Shown one piece after another: positions 12,058 to 23,494 of a stretch of DNA of 64,000 nucleotides (its first letter is position 1; the number at the start of each line of letters is the position of its first letter). Source of the stretch: Saprolegnia diclina VS20. Lineage: Eukaryota; Oomycota; Saprolegniomycetes; Saprolegniales; Saprolegniaceae. The position numbers were made by a program, and so were the translations under genes. The notes below the pieces were generated by a model. That model was not told the origin of the DNA. It saw nothing but the letters and a program-made list of their open reading frames with translations, and searched no databases. The stretch is from assembly GCF_000281045.1 (NCBI RefSeq), contig NW_008246112.1:349133-413132 (forward strand), in the 5' to 3' direction.

Positions 12058-13069
12058 TTATCGTTTTACGTGCAGTTTTGGGCTCTGAAAGTGTGTGTTG
12101 TGGTGATTTGTGGTGAGCATCGACTCTAGAACCGACGAGCTCACGCTGCTGCGCAAGACGTCGAGGCGCGACGGCGCCGCCAAGTTGGGCTGCGACTCGG
12201 TGTTTTTGGTCGCGATTGAGTTGCGCAAGCACGATTTGACTTGGCGGATCTGCCGCTCAATGTCCATCTTGCGCACCGCGCGCATGCGCAACGACGGATC
12301 GCCATCAATGAGGTCGAGCGACCGGCGGCCCCTCGGCTTCAACGCGGCTTCGAGTCGGTCTTGCTCGAGCTTTTGCAGCACGGGCGCGCCCGATGCGTAG
12401 CTCAAGCCTTTGCGTAGCGGGTGGTACGGTTGGAGCGGTCGGGGTGGCGCGTCCCGTTCGCGCGTCGGCGGGAGCTCGAGGAGGATCGACGATGGCGGCT
12501 GTCGCAGCCCCTCGACCACGTGGAGCTGGGCTGTAGTCGAGGCATCTATACTCGTACTTCACAGCCGCGTTGGCCGAGTAGGAGGTACCTAAGAGTGCGT
12601 CGGACGGGTGGTCGAGCGCGAGGTTGATCCGGTCGTTCTCGAGGTCCCGCAGTGCGATTGGAATCGAGTGCAGCGGTGGCGCCGCAAAGTGCAAAACGGC
12701 TTGGGGCCGGCGACTCGCCGCGTCCGTATGGGAATTGCTGTGCACGGGAAGGCTGGCGCTTGGTGACTCGTCTGGCTTGGGCCGCGGTGGCCGGCGACAA
12801 AGACTTGCCGATTTGGAGCTTTCGTCCTTGGGCTTCTCTTCTGCTTTGAGCCTGGCTTCGCGCTGGAGGCGCCGGAGCGCGTCTCGCTGGGCTTTGAGCG
12901 CGGCCTCCTTTTCAGTGATGGCGAGTGGGCGGGACCAATCGTCGAGCACGAGCAGGTCGAGCTGGTCGTCAATGTCGGGCTCGCACCACCCGTTGAGATC
13001 CAAGTCGTCGGTCTCGTCGTCGTCGTCGGTGGGCAGCGGTGGGTCCGTCCCACGCACTTTGCTCCGCAT
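12058..13069 (-). CDS. hypothetical protein, acidic N-terminus and charged helix
   Basis: Not recognised. Exons 13069-12589 and 12545-12058, one 43-nt intron (GTACCT donor, TATAG acceptor); 322 residues. Residues about 14-45 are Asp-rich (DDDDETDDLDLNGW). A strongly helical, charged stretch follows at about 52-80 (EKEAALKAQRDALRRLQREA), then a Pro/Ser-rich middle and an Arg-rich C-terminal third with IERQIRQVKSCLRNSIA. No signal peptide, membrane segment or zinc ligand set is visible. The gene is supported by long open frames on both sides of the intron, a matching phase and steady codon use. Probably a cytoplasmic or nuclear protein that binds partners through its helix; no function is proposed. 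Confidence 0.75.
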
Positions 13070-13682
13070 CGTGGCGCTTTTTGCAAGCGCTATTTTCGGC
13101 GAGAACCCACGGGTTTATATAAGGTTCTTGGCGCGTGCTCTTTGTAGTATGCAACGGAAGAAGAGTCGGGCACGCTGGGCTCATGACCATATTTGCTTCT
13201 ACTTCTTGTGCGAGAGACGAAAGCGTTGTGAGTCGTCGGACTTGATGCAACTCTGCACCGAGTCGTGATCAAGTACCTCCCGAGTGAGTTGGGTAGGAGC
13301 CATGGGTTCGAGTCGGTCGTTGGGACTGCGTGGTACGCTTGTCGACGTCATGGAAGCGGCAAGTGCTTTCGCCAGACAAGTTGTCTTGTTGCGTGCATCG
13401 AGCATGTCTTTGCCCTAGCCCTCACAACTAAATACCAAAGCTTCTGGGCTACCAATAAGCAAGGAAACACGAGCACGTGCGTCCTTGGCTGTCAACTGCA
13501 GATTTTACATCACAATAGTTGCGGTCTCCAATACGGACAACATCTTCTTCAGTATGCACACGGCTTTGAGAAAGAGAAGAAAGCGCTGCGATACTGCTGC
13601 TACAGTGACGCAGTCGAGCACAGAAGACGTCGATTGCCTCCGAATATACGCACAATAAGTTAAACATCGAGCATGCTGTGGG
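13070..13682. other. intergenic region
   Basis: Separates two minus-strand genes. Open frames at 13265-13663 on the plus strand lack coding bias and conserved content. Nothing else seen. Confidence 0.45.
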
Positions 13683-14212
13683 CTACGAGTAGGGCCAGAC
13701 GCGGTTCAGACCAGGGTGCAGCTCCTGAAGCGTCTTCTTGCTCGACTTGACGGGCTTGATTGGCGCCGCATTCTTGGACAGACAGCTCGGCTGCAGCGGA
13801 TCGGTGCTGGGCACCACTTCGTCTGGGATCGTATCGGCACCAAAATCGACTAGACTCAATAGTACTAAACATCTAGTTGCACCATTCGCCTACCTTTGGC
13901 AATGTACGTGGTCCAGTCCCCGTCGGCGGGCGACCATCCACTCGGGTTGCGCGCGCCAGCATTCGCGTTGCTGTATATCCTCGGCACGGCGAGCTTGTAC
14001 ATGTGAAGCCGACCGGCGTCCACGAGGCTCGAGATGCGCGGCGGTGACGGCGGTGCGTCGTCCGTGCGCACGGGCGGTGGCGCCGGTTTGGGCTTGTGCC
14101 TCTGTCGCTGTGGCCACGTGGATGCGAGACCGAGCGTCTCGTCATCGTTGCTCCAGCCAGAGAGGACAAAGTCTTCGAGCGCGTCGGGCGTCGCAAGCCG
14201 GTCCTTGGTCAT
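13683..14212 (-). CDS. hypothetical protein, 161 residues
   Basis: Not recognised. Exons 14212-13894 and 13849-13683 with a 44-nt intron (GTAGGC donor, CTAG acceptor). The N-terminal part has DALEDFVLSGWSNDDETLG, followed by a basic, Pro-rich stretch (KPKPAPPPVRTDDAPPSPP). The C-terminal exon ends in a Lys-rich segment and the motif LHPGLNRVWPYS. The size, the short linear motifs and the lack of hydrophobic segments suggest a small, largely disordered soluble protein. The model rests on a clean splice and consistent codon use. Confidence 0.7.
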
Positions 14213-15746
14213 TCAAACCGAGCAGCAGGTATACCATAAATACATTGTCACTGTGTCAACCACCGAAAAACGCCTCTGCACGCTGCCGACGGATTGGTGC
14301 AGAAGGCTCCTTGTTGAAGCTTCTTGGACTCCAGCGAGGACGCCATGCGGTGGGAACGCGTCGAGTACGAAGAAGATGGCGATGCAAGAGGACTCTCACA
14401 GCACAACTCGACAATGAAGAAATGGGGAATCAAGGAAGAAAGACGGAATATGAAACACAAAACCCATTATTGGCAGTATTCGTTGTTGTTTATTGAGAGA
14501 GAGGCTCCACGAATGTGGGTTTAGTGAAGCTATGGAGCTGAGCTCCGAGAGGTGGCGGAGCCCGTTCGCGCAGCACGCGAGCTGGTCGAGGTGGGGCCCA
14601 ACGTGCACGTCTGGAGGGCAGTGGCGCTGCGACAGGCACCAGCAGGGTGAAGGCGGCGAGGTTGCCGTCGCACATAGGGAGCACCGCCATCACAACCCGC
14701 CGGGGTCGTCTGCACGTACTCCGTGTGAGGTCCGACGCGGCGAGCGCACCAGAAACGCCAAGAGAGTCGAAAAGACAGCGTCGTTGCACGTGAGGCGCTG
14801 GTTGACAGCTTCCAGCTGCTGGATTCCAGATGGTTTTTCAATTGCACCTGGGGTGCCTGGGGTCCTGCATGTCGCCCGCGATGAAGACGTAGCGCTCGGC
14901 GCAGCGAGCCGCGGTCGATGGGGGCTCACCGCCGTACGCCTCGCACAACAGTTGTGCAGAGGTCATAACGACACAAGCGCTGCACGTACTCCAGCGTGAT
15001 TTTACTGCTGCAAAGGTACGCGGGCAGCATCGGATTGGCTGCCGCCCAGCATCGGACCCTGCCATTGCTTCATCGAGCTTTTCCTTAAGCTCGTTTTTAC
15101 ATTGGTGGGATCCAGCGCCCTGTCGCTCTCGGAGCTACAAGTAGTCAAACGTGCATGGAGCCAGCCAAACATGCATCGAACGTGTAGATCACGGACCTTA
15201 CGGTACCGGTAGTCAACGCTGACATCTCATGCGCCAAGGACAAACGCCTGCACCACTAGCGTACTATGGTTGATCCGTTGTAGAGAGAAGACTGCGCTAA
15301 CTTACAGAGCGATCGGTGGGCTGTAGACGACGCTACTCCGAGGTGCACTGCCTGTCCAGTTCCGGAGCGCTCGTGTGGTGCCACGTCATGAATTCCGGAT
15401 ATGTTGGGAATGTTCAAGCATCCGGACGACGTTGTGTGCAAGTCGATAGATTGATACTTACCATCAACTATGGAAGTTCTTGTCGAGTGGCATCGCTCGA
15501 CCATAGCAAGATCGATGCGCGTCTGCCTGATCATGCGACGACGACGACCTGTGCAAAGTCGACGCTCGCAGCCATAGCCCGACGCGTAAATGGTGCTTTT
15601 GGCAGGCGCCAAGCAGTAGGCGCCGTGCCGGTGCTGTCCGAGACTGAAAAAGCCCGGCGACAAGAGACGTACTCGTACATACTGTAGACTGATGAACGAG
15701 GCTCCCTCGGTAATAGATAACGTTAATCCTACAACGATGACAGGTA
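14213..15746. other. 1.5 kb region, possible gene remnant around 14520-15066
   Basis: On the minus strand between about 15066 and 14520, several short stretches look protein-like, for example LCEAYGGEPPSTAARCAERY and NQRLTCNDAVFSTLLAFLV. They lie in different frames, and I could not join them with convincing introns. It may be an unrecognised multi-exon gene or a decayed copy. The rest, 15070-15740, shows no coding signal. Confidence 0.3.
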
Positions 15747-16985
15747 CTACGAAGTTCGTTTGGCGTCTCCTTGGTCGTCGTCGCCGTCGTCCGAGTCCTC
15801 TTCGTCGTCGTCGCCATCCTCGTCGTCGTCGTCGTCAAGCTCGGACGAGCTTGTATACGTCAGCTTGAGGTTGCACTCGCTTGCGTCCAAGTCCTTATCG
15901 AGCGCGTCCGCGTCGACCAGCTCAAACTCGGAGGCAAAGTCGCGCGTCGCCGACGTTCGGAGGAGACCGTCCTTGGGCTGCACGCCCACGTACCACCGGC
16001 GCAGTCGGCGCGATTGGAGCTCACCGTTGTACGCATACTCGAAGCGGAAGAGGTTCTCGCGGTGGTAGATGCGGGGCCGAATGAGCTTGACGCACTTGGC
16101 CTTGGAGCACACGAGGCGGCCGCTCGAGACGTCCTCGAACGTGACCTTCATCGTGTTGATGTCCGTCTGCTCGGCGCGCGCATAGAACGGCGACGGAAGG
16201 TTGCGCAGGAGCGGCTCGGTCTCGGCCAAGTCGACTTCGACGACGTACAAGAGGTTGCCGCGGACTTGAACGTACTTGGTCGTGTCCTTGAGCTTGAGAT
16301 AGACGCGCCGCCGCTGGTTCGTGCTTGGGTCGAGACTGTTCAGACGCGTGCAAAGCGTCTCGAGTGTCAATCGGTACTCGTCCTTGAGCTTGTGGACCTG
16401 CGAGACGAGCGAGTCGAGGTGCTGCGACACGGACCGCTGCCGCTCGTACGGGATCGACGTTGGCCCGGACGTAAAAATCTGCTTTGCAAAGAGCCGACCG
16501 GTCTTGCACCAGTTGGCAACGTGCTCGCAGTTGAGGCTAAGAATGTTAAAGTGGCCGCGGCCGGCGCCGAGGAGGAACTGGCAGCGCGCAAGGACCACCG
16601 GCGGAATGTCGGAAGCCGACCGGTGCACTTCGCCGAGCTTGGAGATCGTGTCGCCGAGGATCGACGAGTTGTACTGGACGCGGCGGAGGTACTTCATCGA
16701 GCGGCCATCCAAGAACTGCGTCAGCGTTGTGAGGCGGAAGCACGAGTCGGCCTGCGACTCGGCAAAGTTCTGGAGCGGGCTCCACGTGTGGGCCACGATG
16801 ACATCGTCCGGCGTCTCGCCGCGCGTGTAGACGATGCCATGGTGCGAGTATGTGATGGGCCATCGGCCAAAGTCCCAGATGCAGATCTGGTCGGCGGTCT
16901 GGAGCGTCGAGACGTGGTAGACGGCCGAGTTCATATCGCGTGCGCAAAGCAAGCCAAGTTGGCGACTGCCCTGTGGCCGCTTCAT
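15747..16985 (-). CDS. LRAT-domain (NlpC/P60-like) protein with acidic tail
   Basis: Member of the lecithin:retinol acyltransferase-like fold, thiol acyltransferases/phospholipases of the NlpC/P60 superfamily. Single exon, 412 residues; the ATG at 16985 is the first Met in the frame. Family landmarks: the His of SHHGIVYTRG at about residue 50 and the catalytic Cys in SLNCEHVANWCKTG at about 150, the classic NCEH motif. The remaining 250 residues are not familiar; they include a coiled-coil-like segment near residue 190 and end in a long run of Asp and Glu (DDDDDEDGDDDEEDSDDGDD) followed by a basic end. No membrane anchor is obvious. The substrate is unknown. Confidence 0.85.
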   Translation of the reverse strand: MKRPQGSRQLGLLCARDMNSAVYHVSTLQTADQICIWDFGRWPITYSHHGIVYTRGETPDDVIVAHTWSPLQNFAESQADSCFRLTTLTQFLDGRSMKYLRRVQYNSSILGDTISKLGEVHRSASDIPPVVLARCQFLLGAGRGHFNILSLNCEHVANWCKTGRLFAKQIFTSGPTSIPYERQRSVSQHLDSLVSQVHKLKDEYRLTLETLCTRLNSLDPSTNQRRRVYLKLKDTTKYVQVRGNLLYVVEVDLAETEPLLRNLPSPFYARAEQTDINTMKVTFEDVSSGRLVCSKAKCVKLIRPRIYHRENLFRFEYAYNGELQSRRLRRWYVGVQPKDGLLRTSATRDFASEFELVDADALDKDLDASECNLKLTYTSSSELDDDDDEDGDDDEEDSDDGDDDQGDAKRTS

Positions 16986-17927
16986 TTTTTTACACAAAAT
17001 CAGCCAAAGCACTTGGCGTTTCTATTCCGCGTGCGAAAAATGGTATTTTATTAGCCGCCGCCGCGACTAACGGCGACGCGCTATTTTTTCGAAAGATTTA
17101 ATTCCGCCTATGGCGCGCTATCGCAGGACCGATATTTTTATTACGCCGCAACCTGTCACACCTGCGAACTGGCCCGCGGACCCAGGAGATGGACCAACAC
17201 CCAACGGCGTCGGGCCGGTGGTTTGCAGCGACAGTAAGTCGTAGTAGTTACTACAACCCGACCCAGCGCGTCGACACGATCGTAGATACCTCTATCTTCG
17301 CCATCGTCGTTGGTTATTATTTGTACCAGTGCGCTAGTCGAAGGCATGCATTGCTGGCGGCGCCGACGAGGCGACATGCACAGCAGTGGTCGGTCGCGCC
17401 ATGTGGATCTTGCGTTTCTAGATCTTGTGACGCGGCGGCGTCGTCAGGGCAGCTGCGACCATTTGTCTCGGTCCGCGCTCGCGGCAAGCTACTGCAACCA
17501 AGAACCAAGAACGGATGAGCGCCATCGCGCGGCCTGTCCAAGACGTACTGGTATACACTGGTTCAGGGGTGCGTGCGCGCGACGATGGCGCCAGGTCGAG
17601 AGGAAAAGGATGTCGGGTACACGCATCATTTGCTTGATGGGAGGAAAGACCATCCAAGATCAACTTCAATGACGTGACGCAGCCGGGAGCCAACGTCGTC
17701 GTCGACGCAACCTTTGGACGCAGAACACAGAACCAAGAAGAAGAGAGGATGCTACCCATGAGAAGCCTCGTGGTGGGCAGCAGCTACTGCACCAGCCAGA
17801 GCAACTCGACGCAGTATCCTGCTCCAGCTCCTCGAATTTCGCCAAATCGGATCGCGCGGTTTGAAATCTTTTGCTTTTCATCCAATCGGATGCCAGATGC
17901 GCTTGCCACCGTAATTTTTCAGCAAGT
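16986..17927. other. divergent promoter region, no gene seen
   Basis: 5' flanks of the minus-strand LRAT gene and the plus-strand ZRANB2-like gene. 16995-17150 is locally AT-rich for this window. A CCAAT word lies at about 17882, and a possible 3' splice site (TTTTTCAG) just before the ZRANB2-like ATG may close an intron in the 5' UTR. Confidence 0.45.
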
Positions 17928-18662
17928 ATGCTTGGTGGACGTGGCGGCGGTGGTGGCCGGGGCGGGCGCGGTGGCGTGAGCGCCGGCGACTGGATCTGCC
18001 CGACCGAGGGCTGTGGCAACATCAACTTTGCTCGCCGCCTCGAGTGCAATCGGTGCTTCAAGCCCCGCGCCGACGCGCCGAAAGGCAAGCCCGAGAAGAC
18101 CGGGCTCTTTGGCCCGGGCGACTGGGCGTGCGGCAAGTGCGGCAACATGAACTGGGAGCGGCGTAACGAGTGCAACATCTGCAAGAACCCCAAGACGACG
18201 CTCGGCCCGGAAGAGAAGCGTGACGGCGCGGGCGGCGGCTTCAACGAGCGCCAAGAACGCATGGCGTCCTCCAAGCGCGAGGTTGACGAAGATGGCTACG
18301 ACGACTTTGGTATGCGCCGCCCGTCCGTCAAGTCGAGCAAGGCCGAGCGCGAAGCCGCAGCTCTCGCCCGTCTAAAGCAATCGTACAGTGGCATCTACGA
18401 CAACGACCACGGGCCGGCCGACGACCACGTCCGCCCCAAGGAAACGACATCTGCCGACAGCGAGCAGTCGCCCGCCAAGCCGCGACGCGAGCGCGATGCG
18501 CGCCGGGACCGCGACGAGCCTCGATCCACCAAGCAGCGAAGCCGGAGCCGCGACCGCCCGAGCGACCGACGCAGCCGCAGTCGTGACCGTCAGCGCAGCC
18601 GGAGCCGCGATCGCCAGCGTAGCCGGTCCCGCGGCCGCAACGATCGCTCGTCTCGGCGATAA
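17928..18662 (+). CDS. ZRANB2: RanBP2-type zinc finger, RS-rich splicing protein (ZRANB2-like)
   Basis: Nuclear RNA-binding protein expected to act in alternative splicing. Single exon from the ATG at 17928, 244 residues. After a Gly/Arg-rich leader come two RanBP2-type zinc fingers: [18 protein letters not shown] with a following CNRC, and [18 protein letters not shown] with CNIC, both with the Trp and Asn-x-Asn residues that bind GGU in the family. A charged helical middle is followed by an SR-repeat tail (about residues 185-244, [16 protein letters not shown]). Architecture and length match animal ZRANB2 and plant homologues. The frame upstream has no ATG. Confidence 0.9.
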   Translation: MLGGRGGGGGRGGRGGVSAGDWICPTEGCGNINFARRLECNRCFKPRADAPKGKPEKTGLFGPGDWACGKCGNMNWERRNECNICKNPKTTLGPEEKRDGAGGGFNERQERMASSKREVDEDGYDDFGMRRPSVKSSKAEREAAALARLKQSYSGIYDNDHGPADDHVRPKETTSADSEQSPAKPRRERDARRDRDEPRSTKQRSRSRDRPSDRRSRSRDRQRSRSRDRQRSRSRGRNDRSSRR

Positions 18663-18953
18663 GCACGCAACATGCAAGTGTTTGTCTCGCCGAACTCTAC
18701 TTTGACTTGGCGTCCTCCGGCCCTTTCCTCCTCCGCAGCCATCATGCACGACGTGGCCACACATCCGCAGCTTGGCTTCGCACACCGCCTGCCATCAAGT
18801 GAAATACTGGGTTGGGCTATTTGTGGTCGTACGCGTCTACTTCTACTGCTACTCGCACATCCTGTCTGCCTGCTCTTCTTCATGTGTGGGTCTGTCGTTA
18901 AGGCCGCGCGTGGCATATGTGGCGGCGCTGAGAGGATCTCGAGTGCACGCACC

Positions 18954-20993
18954 TCACGAGTTGACAAAGAACGGGTTGCGCGTCACGACGCGGGTGGTGG
19001 GCGGCGGCGGGCGGCGGTCGTCCGGCTGAAAAAACATGCTCAAGCTCGACACTTGGTGTGCATACCGCGCGCCTTCCTCTTCGACGGCGTTCAAATCTTC
19101 CCACAGCGGTTGCTTGTCCATATGCGCACGAGACATCGGTGGTGTCGGCGCTTGCTGGCCCCACAACGACGCCTCGGACGAAGCACGAACGCCCGCGCCC
19201 AAGTGCCGGAACGCCGAGAGGTCGACGCTGTTGAACGACGGACTCGATACGAGCGTCGGCGGCGTCGGCGGTTGCTGCGTGTATGTGGACGGCTGGAACA
19301 CAATGACTTCGTCGTCGAAGTCCTCCTCGTCTTCGTTGCCAATGTCATCGTCGAACCCGCCGTGCTGGCTGAGGAGACCCATGCTCACGTTGCTGGGCGA
19401 CGCGGCCGACCAGCGCGGCGACGTCTCAAACTGGTTCAAGTGCCAGTAAAGGTACACGCGTTCCTAATATACACACTGAGCAAAGCCCGACAATATGAGA
19501 TCATACATACCTCGTCACCAATCGGCTTGGTGAGGCGGCGGCCAAAGCCAACCAAGTTGGCACAGCGCACGTGCAGCGCATCGGTCTCCGAGAGGAGCTC
19601 GTTGGCTCTGATATAGGAGCCGTCCAAGGGCGCAAAGCAGCGCAACTCGTGCATTTCCTTGAGCTTTGGCTTCCACGCGAGCGCGTCCGGGTCGTCGTGG
19701 TCCAAGCAAAGGCTGTTGAGCACGCACGCCAGCGCTTCGAGAAACGGGGCTGTCTCGACAGACGCGAGTAGCTCCAGCCGCGGATGCAAGTAGTCAGCCA
19801 TGACACTCACGGGCCCGAGCAGCGCTGTCGTCTTGTCCCGGTTCTCGTCCACATACTGAAGCGTCGTTGTGAGTAGCAGCAACGCAAGCCGCAGTGCATG
19901 CGTGCGCATCGTGCCCACTGAGGTGTGGAGGCAGTGCATGTTGATGGCGCAGAGCTTGAGCAAGAGAGCGTCGCCAATGACGCCGGCGGACAACAAGAGC
20001 TTGTAGTCATCGCCGACCGCATCTTCGAGGTCCAAGGGGTACGTGGTCGGGTCGACAGCGTCGCCACCCGGCGAGAGAAAATGACCATGAAGCCGCGTGA
20101 GACGATGGAGAAAGCTCTTGAGGAAGGCCGACTTGTCCTTTGGCGACGACGTACTCGCGATCGGCGGGAGATGCGCCGGCATCGGGCGCTGCCGCGCCCG
20201 TTCAAAGAGCAACGCAAGGTTTTCAGCCGCGGTAGCAAACGGCTGGGGCACGAGGAGGCTGCGGCAGTACCGGTACACCTACATATGTCGTTGATATGGG
20301 TACGCAAGCAGGCAAGAACGTACAGCGATCGTCTCGGCTTCAACGTACGTCGCAAGGACAGCAAGCTGGTTGTGCGGGTTGCCGTTCTCGGGCATCACAG
20401 CGAGCGCGCGGTGGTAGAAGCTCTCGGCGGCGGCAAAGTTCTTTTTGGCTTTCTGGCTGTGCAGCTCGCGGTACCGGGCAATGTCGCCGAGGAAGATGAG
20501 ACACCGGAACATGCTCTGGAGCACGGCGTCGCTGGACGGGCCGGCCGCGAACGCGTCGTGGAGCTTCTCGTAGTACGCCGACGCGCTGTCGAGGAAGGAC
20601 TGGAACTGCAGCGAGACCTGGAAGAAGTGCTCGCGCACGCGCCGGTCGCCGTTTGAGGCCGCTGCATACTACTCGAGGATGAGGGCAAAGCTATGCGTGG
20701 AGACGACGTACCTTGCGAATGCTGCGACGGAAGCTCTCGATGCACTTGTAGAAGCACGGCTTCCAAAGCACTTCCTCGGTCTTCTTGGACGCCGAGTCCG
20801 CCGGGTACGACGACGTGTAGTGGAGCGCCTTCTCGAGCAGGCTACACACGATGACTGAGCTCTATACGAGTAGTCGCAATGGAATCATGTACCTTAGGCG
20901 AAGCGGGTCGTCCGGGATGCATGGCGCACCGTTCTTGAGGCTCTCGCGGAGCAAGCGCTCGCTGGCGGCAACGTCCCTAGCACCGCCTGCCAT
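18954..20993 (-). CDS. EST1/SMG7-like TPR protein without PIN domain
   Basis: Member of the EST1/SMG5-6-7 family, adaptors in nonsense-mediated decay and, in yeast, telomerase recruitment. Exons 20993-20893, 20841-20712, 20668-20324, 20278-19511, 19463-18954; introns 51, 43, 45 and 47 nt; 617 residues. The family signature is strong: FRCLIFLGDIARYRELHSQK followed by FYHRALAVMPENGNPHNQLA, the 14-3-3-like/TPR core. A helical EST1 domain follows, with FLKSFLHRLTRLHGHF. The C-terminal 170 residues are low-complexity, rich in Pro, Ser and acidic residues, with no PIN nuclease residues, so it is closer to SMG7/Ebs1 than to SMG6. Converges with the ZRANB2-like gene. Confidence 0.88.
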
Positions 20994-22460
20994 GAGCCAG
21001 GATCGCCAGGATCGCCATGATGCTTACTTGTACAGAGACGACGAGACCATGAGGAAGCTGGTAGATGCGCTACCCGTCGGCTGTCGGAAGAGGAGGTCGG
21101 CGATGGGCCGAGGGCGAAGGTGACGTTGGTCGAAGTCCACGGAAGCGCCCGCTCACGACTTCGGATATTCGATTGGTGAAGGTCTTATACCTGTGAAAAT
21201 GAATATCCGGTTGTTTTGAATACGTACAACCTCTAGCAATGCATCTTTGGCGACGTGCAAAGAGACGCGATCTTGTGCGGAGGCAGGTAGAGGCGAGAAT
21301 ACGTACGACGACCTCGCTCGTTGCACAGACTTGGGAGACCCCCAATACGACTTTGGATGGCTTGGGTTACATGCGTGGCCCATCTGGTTCGGACAAGCAG
21401 CTCCGGGCTCTGTCTTTTGGTGCGTAAATGGCTCCATGGCGTGTCGGTGTGGGCTTGTGGACACGGTGGGCGTCTTGCCACCACGAGGTCAGTCCGCGCA
21501 ACCTCATACCTTTCGGTTCTAATCGCTAATGGGTGTGGAGCTATACATATATGCGTGGGGATATCCACTCGAGGTCCCAAAGTGTACATGATTGTCCATA
21601 GGTAACGGTCATTTGATTTGTAACTGCCGCGAAGAAGGGTTGACCACGGATTATATACAGCTATGTATACGGACGGCCCTTCGATTTGACGGCTTCTTTG
21701 ATGCAACAAGATCGTAAAAAGATTTTGGGTTGTGACCAAGGTCCAGCGCAATGAGACGATCGAGCGGGGGGTCTGCGCCAAGCGCATCGATCCAGCGGCC
21801 CACAACCCCTGTCGACGCCAACGACGCTCGTGGCGAGAGAAGTCTGTCGGAGATGGCGCATGGAACTTCTGGCCACGAAGCGAGCCGTGCCCAATTCTTG
21901 AGGCAAGAGTGGTCGTGCTTGGAACGATGCAGTCTCCACGTCCCACCGAATTCCACCTCCATCATCAGCGTGTCTCCTGTCGAACACGCGTCCGGCGCGC
22001 GCCATAACCACGTGCGGCCATGGTCGAATGGTCGACCACATTTGCACACATCCCCACCCATCGCGTATCGGGTTTCGAATCATCCGAGTCGCTTGGATAG
22101 GCATACATTCTCCTTCCTTGCGTGTCCGTCTTCTGTCGCCACCGCGTTGGAATCTTGGAAATGGCTGAAATCGCCCGACAGCCGCATGTGGGCAGCAGGC
22201 AACCGGCCAATATGCAAGCATTTCTATCGAACGCAAGCTTGGGACAGCGCCGGCGATGGCGCCACCGCGCGCGCCTGGCCTCTGTGCATAAACCGTCGCG
22301 TCGACAACTGCCTTTTTCCGGATAAGTGCAATCTGAGCGCACAGCGCGCAAGTGCCGCGCGCGTGACTCACGGCGTTGCGGCCGATTTTGGTATCCGGAT
22401 CGGACTAAGATACCTTTGCACATTGGGCGCATTTCCGAGTTGGCGTCGTCGAACACAGAT
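20994..22460. other. 1.5 kb intergenic region
   Basis: Open frames of 200-350 codons cross on both strands (for example 21661-22371 minus), but codon use is erratic and no conserved motif is visible. A short minus-strand stretch near 21680-21800 (RLIALDLGHNPKSFYDL) looks somewhat protein-like and could be a remnant. It includes the 5' flanks of the EST1-like and kinase genes. Confidence 0.35.
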
Positions 22461-23435
22461 ATGCTCCAGCTCTCGTGGGTGCGCCAGCTCACGCACTCGG
22501 CGCGGTCCGAGGTCCACGTGTGCCACGCCGACAGCCTCGGCGCCGACGTCGTCCTCAAGTGCATGGACGCCCAGCGCGTCTATGCGCGGGGCGAAGACGA
22601 CCTCTTTGCCGAGCCCCGCGTACACAAGCGCCTCACGAAGCGCGGGCACCCCAACATTCTACGTCTCCTCGGCGAAGGCCGAAGCAACAACAGCGTCGAG
22701 ATGGTCCTCGAATATTGCGCCCACGGGTCGCTCTTTGACGTGCTCAGCGCGGCGCCGCAGCAGCAGTTCGAGCCCGCGACCGCGCGTGTCTTTTTCGACA
22801 TGATTGTCTCGGGGCTAAGCTTCATGCACAACGAAGGGTATGCGCACCGCGACCTGTCGCTCGAAAACATCCTCGTCGACGACGACCATATGTGCAAACT
22901 CGCCGACTTTGGCGACGCGATCGGCGTCGACTTGGTGCGCACCGACCGCGCCGGAAAGCTCTTTTACATGGCGCCGGAAGTCTACAACGGCGAGTACTAC
23001 ATCCCCGGCGAGGCCGACATGTGGAGCCTTGGCATCATCCTCTTCACGATGCTCACGGGCCACCCGGTGTTCTTCAAGGCGCACGAGTCGGACCCGAACT
23101 ACGCCATCTTGCTGGACGAGGGCCTCGAGGTGCTCGTCCACAAGCTCAACATGGCCCATTTGATCCCATCGATGGAAATGGAGATCTTGGAACAGCTGCT
23201 CGAGATTGACCCGGAAGAACGCATGACGATGGACGAACTGCTAGCGCACGAGTATGTGGCCGCCGTCTTGCCACAGCCGACTAGCATCTTGCCGGCACTG
23301 CGCTCCAGTCCGTCGTCGACCAAGGTCGTGCGCACCCAACGCGGGTACCGGTACCACCCGTACGACGCGCGAGCAAACGCGGCCAAGCACCGACGCGCCC
23401 GAAAGTTTGAAGCGCTCTTGTTCAACCTACTCTAG
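22461..23435 (+). CDS. serine/threonine protein kinase, oomycete type
   Basis: Single-domain protein kinase, one exon, 324 residues. Motifs in order: the ATP-anchoring Lys in DVVLKCMD (about residue 34), catalytic loop YAHRDLSLENILV (about 132), ADFGD (about 150), the APE motif in FYMAPEVYNGEYY and the F-lobe Asp in EADMWSLGIILF. The Gly-rich loop is degenerate: no GxGxxG is seen before the Lys. HRDLSLEN instead of HRDLKxxN is typical of a large oomycete kinase group. The last 60 residues are basic and lie outside the domain. Substrate unknown. A longer open frame runs upstream of the ATG at 22461 but loses coding character. Confidence 0.88.
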   Translation: MLQLSWVRQLTHSARSEVHVCHADSLGADVVLKCMDAQRVYARGEDDLFAEPRVHKRLTKRGHPNILRLLGEGRSNNSVEMVLEYCAHGSLFDVLSAAPQQQFEPATARVFFDMIVSGLSFMHNEGYAHRDLSLENILVDDDHMCKLADFGDAIGVDLVRTDRAGKLFYMAPEVYNGEYYIPGEADMWSLGIILFTMLTGHPVFFKAHESDPNYAILLDEGLEVLVHKLNMAHLIPSMEMEILEQLLEIDPEERMTMDELLAHEYVAAVLPQPTSILPALRSSPSSTKVVRTQRGYRYHPYDARANAAKHRRARKFEALLFNLL

Positions 23436-23494
23436 TCGTCTCTCGTAGTATCGTCTTTGTGTGTCCTAAGTTATCCAACTCGTGTGCTCAATTT

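Noticed and set aside
15771-17054. 427-codon open frame on the plus strand opposite the LRAT-domain gene
   Set aside because: Antisense shadow of a gene with clear catalytic motifs; no recognisable content of its own.
21661-22371. 236-codon minus-strand frame and overlapping 350-codon plus-strand frame (21751-22803)
   Set aside because: Amino-acid content is near random (many Cys, Trp, His) and the plus frame runs out of phase into the kinase gene.
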